The notes beneath the pieces are model-generated. The model had not been told where the DNA came from. It ran no database searches and worked only from the letters and a program-made list of their open reading frames with translations. Below are positions 6,341 through 11,135 of a stretch of DNA of 11,135 nucleotides, piece after piece. This DNA comes from an uncultured Bdellovibrio sp. (lineage in GTDB: Bacteria; Bdellovibrionota; Bdellovibrionia; Bdellovibrionales; Bdellovibrionaceae), in assembly GCF_946478835.1 (NCBI RefSeq), contig NZ_CAMLDV010000119.1, forward strand, positions 1 to 11,135, read 5' to 3'. A program made the translations under genes and the position numbers. The first letter of the stretch is position 1, and every line of letters begins with the position of its first letter.

Positions 6341-6412
6341 GATTAAGAAAACACCGCCGCGACAAAAGTTATAATATGAAATAATATTTTTTATTTTTTT
6401 TTTAGTAATTTA
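6341..6412 (-). other. in-frame stop plus extremely AT-rich patch interrupting the SNF2 gene
   Basis: The TAA at 6412-6410 stands where Ser usually follows the HG of SNF2 domain 2. The 43 bases 6370-6412 contain only two G/C, with a T6-A-T10 run at 6387-6403 on the plus strand, inside a gene of ordinary composition. From the stop to the conserved VFL strand there are 20 codons, about the normal spacing, but the residues (ITKKKIKN and on) do not resemble the usual Arg-rich helix. An 8-C run at 6319-6326 lies close by. A real lesion and a local consensus error are both possible. Confidence 0.8.
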
Positions 6413-9400
6413 TCCGTGCAAAACGAAAACAGGAATACCCGCCTTATGCATAAGATCGGCGGTGTGCTCTAAAGTCTGCAAGAACTGCGTAAAGACCAAC
6501 GCACTTTCGCCAGACTCCACGATCTCTTGAATAGAATCCATCAAGGCTTCAAGCTTTGGCGGAATTCGATCATAGCGGACATTCGGAAGAGCCGCCGGGT
6601 CAGAACACGCTTGGCGAAGACGCAAAAGAGCCGTGAGCATTTGCAATTGCACGCTGGCTTCGGCTTGCGTCAAAAGACTGTCCTGCACTTTTTGATTATA
6701 AGAAAGAGCGATGTCGCGATAGATTTCCATCTGCCTTTCTTCAAAGGCAATGCTGACCTTTGTTTCTTGTTTTTCAGGAAGCTGATCGAGGATTTCTTTT
6801 TTCGTGCGACGAAGCATCAGAGGCTTGATTTTGAGTTTCAAATCTTCGATTTCTTCGCGAGTCACCATTTCCGTATTTACAAACTGACGACGGAAATCTT
6901 CGATCTTTCCCAGACTGCCCGGAACCAAAAGATCTACGAGAGAATAAAACTCTCCGTAGTGATTTTCCATCGGTGTTCCCGTAAGACAGATCTTAAAACG
7001 CGCTGTCAATGCACGAGCAGAACTGGTGCGTTTTGTGGTGATGTTTTTTAAGTTCTGCGCTTCATCGAAGATCAGAACTTTCCATTTATACTGGTTCAGA
7101 AAACTTTCGTTTTCCATCAAAAGACCATAGGTCGTTAGGACCACGATATCTTGCTTGGATTCGAGCTTCTTCCCCACCTTCATCATGTCTTTTGTGGTAA
7201 AGACCGTAAGAGGAATATCCGGAGTGAATTTTTCAACTTCACTTTGCCAGTTAAAGATCAATGACGATGGAACGACAACAAGAACTTGTCCCATGTCGCC
7301 TTTTTGACGAAGGTCTTCAAGGAACGTCAAAGTTTGCAGGGTTTTACCTAAACCCATGTCATCCGCGAGCAATGCACCTAGTTTTAAATTGTAAAGATCC
7401 TGCAGCCACTGCACGCCTGAAACTTGATACGGCTTTAAATCCGCCTTCACCGTTTTTGGAATTTCCACAGCGCGATCCGCGGAGCCCATTTGGTCGTAGA
7501 AAGCACAAAGCTTTTTCCACTCTTCATCACCGCGAATGCCGACACCTGAAGCGCGCAATGCCAAAAGTTCCAAAACCTGATGACGAGGCAAATGATAAAC
7601 CTTTTCACCACCTTGTTTTTTACTCGTCTCGGTTTTTCCGCGTTGCAGTTTTTGCCAGAAATGTTCCAGACGTCTTAACGACGGCATCTGTTTACGAGGA
7701 ACTAAGAAAAGTTTCCCGTCGTATTCAATCACCCCGCCGCTACCAAAACCTGACATCGATTGCGGATCAATTTCTTGGCCACGCAAGAAAAATTTTGGAT
7801 TGAGTTCAAACCAATTAAAATCGCGATGCTCTTCATCCGTTTGCAAAATAAAGTCGACTTTAAATTCATCTTCGGTCAGTTCTTGCAAAGGCTGACCATT
7901 GTAATAAAGCGCGAAACCGAAAGGAATCAATCCCTGCAGAGTTTCTAAGATTTCGTGAATTTGTGATCCTTCTTTTTTTACTCTTGGCAGATGAAACTTG
8001 CCGTCAAGCAAGTAAGGATCTTTTTCTAGGTCGCCGGTCCAAATTTTTGATAAAAGCGATGTGCGAGATTTTTTAAAGGCATCGCCTCCTGTTGAAAGGG
8101 CCATGCGTTTAAGAATTTCATACAGAAGATGAAATTCTTTTTCGACGACACCTTCAAGAATCACTTCACCTTGTTCTGAATAAAAAGATTCGCTGGCTTT
8201 CAAAGCTTTTAAAGTTTTTGCCACGAAATCTTCGAAATGATTGAGAACCGTTTGTGAGCATAGTTCCGTCAAAGTTTGCTCGCGGGCCAAGATAACGCCC
8301 GAACCGCTGATCAGAAGTGCTTGAATATTGCTGTGCAAAGATAAGAAGATTTTATCCTCATCTGGAACTGTTCCATCAGTGAGCATGCCTTCAAAGTGAT
8401 AGGACAACAATTCCATAAAGAGGTATTGCAGAACGCCGAGATGTTTTAAAAGCTTTAAATCCCAATCGCGTTTGCGACGAGCGCGGCTTGCGACATCTTT
8501 CACATCCGCATTCATAAGGAACGGCAAACCTTCAGACAAGGTCTTAAGATAAAGAACCGTTCGCGGTGTCCAACCTTTACGCAAAAGATTTTTTTGTCCC
8601 AGAACACGAGCATCGTGTTGCACGAAGAAATCACCGGACTCATCTAAGTGAATCTGCAACTGACTTTGTGATGGACTTAAGGTTCTGGATTCGCCGGCAA
8701 GACGAACTGGCATTGTGCGAGTGCGCAGATATTTTAGAACGGTCTTCGCCTCTAGCTCCCCCTCCAGGTGAATGGTGGGTCGGCCTTCGACAGAGACGTA
8801 GAAATCATTTTCGTCTGCAGAAATGCTGCTAAGAACTTCACGGATTTGATTCCATTCATGCAACCACGGATGAACCAGCAGCATTCCTTCTGTGGGCTCT
8901 ACGGCGAAGGATTCAAAATAAACGAAAGGCTTTTTATGAGCGCTCATCAGCTTAAACTCAGCTTCGAGCTGCGCTTTTTCCATGAACTCGACACGCCAGT
9001 TTAATTCCACTCCCGGATCGAACTCGATGTAATGCAGAGGAAGTCCCAAGCGCGGATGATTTTTGGATTGCAAGAATAGTTTGAGCTGACCCTGGTTGAC
9101 CTTCGTTGCGACATTTCCCAACAGAACTTGAATGATCTCTTCAAGCTCGCGCAGATTCTGACTTAAGAACAGATGCTCTTTTTGCTGTGTTAAAGGCCAA
9201 CGAGAAAACGCCGAGTTTTGAGTTCGTGCTTGAGGTAAAAGTTCTTTTGTCACCGCTCTTTGCAAAGGGTGGCGCAAAATATCTTTTGCTGAAACTTGCG
9301 TCCCATCCGTAAAGTTATAGCGAAGCATTCCTGCTAAGCGGTTTTGCTCGTTCACTTCATTGAGATAAAATCCGGAGTAAGCCGTTACTTTTTTACGGAA

Positions 9401-10021
9401 GATCTCTGGCATATTCCACAATAGCGGAGAAGGAACTTCAAGGTCTCGGGTTATTTCTTGGTGTTTGAATTTTCCAAGATCCGAAGTCAGCAAACTTCCA
9501 ATGGATTCGGAGTTGAGCAAAGGATGATCTTCAAGAAAAAGACTGACAGATTCAAGTTTGATGTTTTGAGAGAACCCAAAGCGGGCTTGCGAAGCTCTAG
9601 CGACACTTGTTTGCAGAGGCTCTTCCAAATCTTGCGCCAGTTTTAAAAGCTTGCGATTGATGATGCCTTCTTGCTCTGACGTCAAAGCCTGCCACAAATA
9701 AACAAACGCGGCCCATTGGTGTTCACAGGTCTTGGGTGTTTCCATGGAGGTTTTGCAATGATCGCAATGAAACTCTAAATCACCGCCAGGATTGACTTCA
9801 TTGACTTTAACGACATAGCCCTTTTTCGTATTTTTTGCGGCAAAGAAGAGCTGTAACTGTAAGGATCCTTGCGGAGTCGTTTGGACTTCGTGTCCTTCAA
9901 AAACACTGTCTTCAATGAAGCTAAGGCCCTCCTCATAGGTCGCCAACTCCCCCAAAGGAACTTTCTCGTTGGGAGCGCGGAGTTGCGAAATATTCTGTAG
10001 TGTCAGAGGGCTTAAAAACAC
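6410..10021 (-). CDS. SNF2/HepA-family DNA-dependent ATPase, truncated by a premature stop
   Basis: 1203 aa to the stop at 6412-6410. SNF2 proteins are ATP-driven double-stranded DNA translocases that remodel protein-DNA or polymerase complexes. GTG start at 10021-10019, with AAGGA (10034-10030) 8 nt upstream. A SWIM-like zinc site lies at Cys86, Cys89, Cys99 and His101. A long unassigned region follows (about 110-860). ATPase domain 1 has motif I DDMGLGKT with Lys893, DEAQ at 986-989 and LTGTP at 1013-1017. Domain 2 begins (RRTKKEILDQLP) and reaches motif IV (ALVFTQF), then ends at HG 1202-1203. Motifs V and VI lie beyond the stop, in the same frame. As written, the product lacks the arginine finger and should not hydrolyse ATP. 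The otherwise intact sequence says the gene was recently functional or is functional and misread. Confidence 0.9.
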   Translation of the reverse strand: MFLSPLTLQNISQLRAPNEKVPLGELATYEEGLSFIEDSVFEGHEVQTTPQGSLQLQLFFAAKNTKKGYVVKVNEVNPGGDLEFHCDHCKTSMETPKTCEHQWAAFVYLWQALTSEQEGIINRKLLKLAQDLEEPLQTSVARASQARFGFSQNIKLESVSLFLEDHPLLNSESIGSLLTSDLGKFKHQEITRDLEVPSPLLWNMPEIFRKKVTAYSGFYLNEVNEQNRLAGMLRYNFTDGTQVSAKDILRHPLQRAVTKELLPQARTQNSAFSRWPLTQQKEHLFLSQNLRELEEIIQVLLGNVATKVNQGQLKLFLQSKNHPRLGLPLHYIEFDPGVELNWRVEFMEKAQLEAEFKLMSAHKKPFVYFESFAVEPTEGMLLVHPWLHEWNQIREVLSSISADENDFYVSVEGRPTIHLEGELEAKTVLKYLRTRTMPVRLAGESRTLSPSQSQLQIHLDESGDFFVQHDARVLGQKNLLRKGWTPRTVLYLKTLSEGLPFLMNADVKDVASRARRKRDWDLKLLKHLGVLQYLFMELLSYHFEGMLTDGTVPDEDKIFLSLHSNIQALLISGSGVILAREQTLTELCSQTVLNHFEDFVAKTLKALKASESFYSEQGEVILEGVVEKEFHLLYEILKRMALSTGGDAFKKSRTSLLSKIWTGDLEKDPYLLDGKFHLPRVKKEGSQIHEILETLQGLIPFGFALYYNGQPLQELTEDEFKVDFILQTDEEHRDFNWFELNPKFFLRGQEIDPQSMSGFGSGGVIEYDGKLFLVPRKQMPSLRRLEHFWQKLQRGKTETSKKQGGEKVYHLPRHQVLELLALRASGVGIRGDEEWKKLCAFYDQMGSADRAVEIPKTVKADLKPYQVSGVQWLQDLYNLKLGALLADDMGLGKTLQTLTFLEDLRQKGDMGQVLVVVPSSLIFNWQSEVEKFTPDIPLTVFTTKDMMKVGKKLESKQDIVVLTTYGLLMENESFLNQYKWKVLIFDEAQNLKNITTKRTSSARALTARFKICLTGTPMENHYGEFYSLVDLLVPGSLGKIEDFRRQFVNTEMVTREEIEDLKLKIKPLMLRRTKKEILDQLPEKQETKVSIAFEERQMEIYRDIALSYNQKVQDSLLTQAEASVQLQMLTALLRLRQACSDPAALPNVRYDRIPPKLEALMDSIQEIVESGESALVFTQFLQTLEHTADLMHKAGIPVFVLHG

Positions 10022-10037
10022 AGGACCAATCCTTACC

Positions 10038-10055
10038 TGCCCCGAAAAAAGGGCA
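10038..10055. repeat. short inverted repeat near the SNF2 start
   Basis: TGCCC (10038-10042) and GGGCA (10051-10055) flank an 8-nt spacer containing A6. It lies in the expected 5' leader of the SNF2 gene, just upstream of its SD. It could be a weak mRNA hairpin; five base pairs may also be chance. Confidence 0.3.
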
Positions 10056-10103
10056 TCACTTAGGATGGCTCAGATAGGCCAAAATGTCACGTACGAACTG
10101 TCA

Positions 10104-10128
10104 AAACTTTGGACAAGTCTGAAAGTTT
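10104..10128. promoter_or_regulatory. operator-like dyad between the SNF2 and exported-protein genes
   Basis: AAACTTT (10104-10110) and AAAGTTT (10122-10128) are perfect inverted repeats, and nested within them GAC-AA-GTC (10112-10119) continues the symmetry with a one-base offset. It sits in the middle of the 198-bp divergent region 10022-10219. That region also has a TTGGCA at 10133-10138, but no convincing -10 partner on either strand. A repressor or activator site serving one or both genes is plausible; no regulator family is recognised. Confidence 0.4.
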
Positions 10129-10219
10129 AGCCTTGGCAAAAAACTAACAGGGGAAAAATTTTCGAGAATTCATTATTTTAGGAGCGCTAATAAATTAAAA
10201 CCTAATGGAAGGAATTTTT

Positions 10220-10729
10220 ATGTCTAAGATGCTCGGTATTGCATTGGCTTCTCTCCTGTTTGTTTCTCACAACGCAAAAGCACAGGAAGTATTAACTTTG
10301 AATGGAACGGGTCTTAACGGCAAAGCGTGCGCCGTGAAAGTCGTTAAAGACGGCGACACACTAAAAAGTGTTGAGCTTCAAGGTGCTAGTAAGATTTTTG
10401 AAATTCTCTCTGAAAATGGTGGCAGTTATGGTCCAGACACTCGTATTTCAGATAGAGGCGGCGACGAAATCCTTCAGGTTCTTCAAGAAAATCCAGATCT
10501 TTATGCAAAAATGGATAAATCAGAAGCCCTTTTCTCAGATTCTGTGACTTACACATTTGATACAGCAAAGCTTCCTAAAGCGAGCGATGAGCTTAAAGGC
10601 ATTAAAATGGTTATTAAAATCAAACTTTCTTTCGATAATGGTCAGCTTTCTGAAGTGAAAGTGGGCTCTAAAGCGAAAGCTCTTTGGGTTGCGACTTTGG
10701 CGTCATCTCTTTTCGAGTGCACGAAATAA
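10220..10729 (+). CDS. exported protein with terminal Cys pair, unknown function
   Basis: 169 aa. The start at 10220 is chosen over the in-frame ATG at 10205. AAGGA at 10209-10213 lies 6 nt before it, the upstream ATG is nearly part of that SD, and the signal peptide begins here (MSKMLGIALASLLFV, cleavage after AKA at 21). The mature protein has Cys37 near its N-terminus and Cys167 three residues from the end, likely a disulfide joining the ends. The middle is Lys/Asp-rich with alternating strand patterns (MVIKIKLSFDNGQLSEVKVG), suggesting a beta-sandwich or barrel-like periplasmic protein. No family is recognised. It is a single-gene unit with its own terminator. Confidence 0.85.
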   Translation: MSKMLGIALASLLFVSHNAKAQEVLTLNGTGLNGKACAVKVVKDGDTLKSVELQGASKIFEILSENGGSYGPDTRISDRGGDEILQVLQENPDLYAKMDKSEALFSDSVTYTFDTAKLPKASDELKGIKMVIKIKLSFDNGQLSEVKVGSKAKALWVATLASSLFECTK

Positions 10730-10751
10730 GAACGACCTTAAAATAAAAACT

Positions 10752-10780
10752 AAAAAGGCCTCTTTTGAAGAGGCCTTTTT
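10752..10780. terminator. bidirectional intrinsic terminator
   Basis: AAAAAGGCCTCTT (10752-10764) and AAGAGGCCTTTTT (10768-10780) form a perfect 13-bp inverted repeat around a 3-nt loop. The GC-rich core GGCCTCTT is followed by a T-run on either strand. It ends the plus-strand gene 22 bp upstream and also the minus-strand gene whose stop is at 10786-10784. Confidence 0.93.
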
Positions 10781-10783
10781 TAT

Positions 10784-11135
10784 TTAGCGACGTCGCCCTG
10801 TTACTTGAACCGGTACGGCCGTTCCACTCCACGACTGAGTTTGATAAGAACCTTCGCGGATTTTCTTCGAAGTTAAATCCACATCCACCAAACAATTAAA
10901 ACCGGCATTGGCAGCCAGGAAGGCCAAACGCAAAAGCGTTTCTTCGCGATCGGCGCAGTTTAATACCTGAACAGGTTGCGCCTTTCGACTCATCAAGCGT
11001 GTTTCTTTACTTTGATCTTTCAGATACACAGCTAGATTTTTAGCGCGCTCCATCGTTTCGTTATAAGCTTCAAGTGCTGAGGCTACTTTGGTGTCAAAAC
11101 ATTGAGGGCAATAAACGTTATGAGAAAGCTCTTCA
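10784..11135 (-). CDS. 3' part of a gene of unknown function with a CPQC motif; start beyond the window
   Basis: The frame is open from the window edge (first whole codon at 11134) to TAA at 10786-10784, about 116 residues, so the ATG at 11053 is internal rather than the start. The visible part begins near a CPQC pair that could be half of a zinc ribbon or a redox pair. A charged helix follows (ALEAYNETMERAKNLAVYLKD), then NCADREETLLRLAFLAANAGFNCLVDVDLTSKKIR and a strand-rich end VPVQVTGRRR. The 'many residues, then AANAGFN-C-LVDVD' pattern is reminiscent of small YbjQ/RcsF-like domains where an Ala-Asn-Ala helix precedes a VDV strand, but this is weak. It shares the bidirectional terminator with the neighbouring plus-strand gene. 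Confidence 0.7.
   Translation of the reverse strand, partial: EELSHNVYCPQCFDTKVASALEAYNETMERAKNLAVYLKDQSKETRLMSRKAQPVQVLNCADREETLLRLAFLAANAGFNCLVDVDLTSKKIREGSYQTQSWSGTAVPVQVTGRRR

Noticed and set aside
6387..6412. Programmed frameshifting on the A-rich run (minus strand) to bypass the stop
   Set aside because: The TAA comes before the A-run in the direction of translation, and the downstream frame is the same as the upstream one, so a shift would not restore it.
6527..9646. Several plus-strand open frames of 60-180 codons inside the SNF2 gene
   Set aside because: They mirror a highly conserved helicase frame, lack SDs and encode no recognisable motifs.
10205..10219. Start of the exported protein at ATG 10205
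   Set aside because: The AAGGA at 10209-10213 sits just after it and serves the ATG at 10220, which begins a proper signal peptide.

Overview
The window reads as chromosomal DNA of a Gram-negative predatory-type or related bacterium, most likely the Bdellovibrio group. This is an inference from moderate GC content, dense gene packing, several small Sec-exported proteins and the style of the SNF2 helicase; no rRNA or marker gene is present to prove it. There is no CRISPR array, transposase, integrase or tRNA.

Layout. Positions 1-68 hold the probable tail of a plus-strand gene. A minus-strand pair follows: an exported SnoaL-like protein (1011-1460) and, 6 bp downstream, a membrane-anchored Gln-rich coiled-coil protein (69-1004). 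A 228-bp divergent region (1461-1688) then leads into a tight plus-strand operon of three translation-linked genes. These are a YbiT-type ABC-F ATPase (1689-3281), an S1-domain CvfB/YitL-like protein (3278-4117, ATGA overlap) and the ribosome-splitting GTPase HflX (4126-5559). A small exported protein (5556-5894, minus) converges on hflX with overlapping stop codons. A very large minus-strand SNF2-family helicase (6026-10021) follows. A divergent intergenic region with a dyad leads to a plus-strand exported protein (10220-10729), a bidirectional terminator, and the 3' end of another minus-strand gene (10784 to the window edge).

Two parts stand out. First, the leader of the ABC-F operon looks like a translation-attenuation device. 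A 33-codon ORF with a good Shine-Dalgarno (SD) sequence stops exactly where a perfect 7-bp hairpin begins, and the 3' arm of that hairpin contains the SD of the ABC-F gene. A second copy of the arm lies inside the leader ORF and could form an alternative pairing. The ABC-F protein itself has one intact ATP site and one degenerate site: the second Walker A has lost its glycines and the second catalytic Glu is Gly. With HflX and CvfB downstream, this looks like a ribosome-stress operon that could sense translation through its own leader.

Second, the SNF2 helicase is cut by an in-frame TAA between motifs IV and V. The stop sits at the edge of an about 43-bp tract with only two G/C bases. Reading frame and expected length are preserved across the tract, so it is either a very recent lesion or a local sequence or assembly error.
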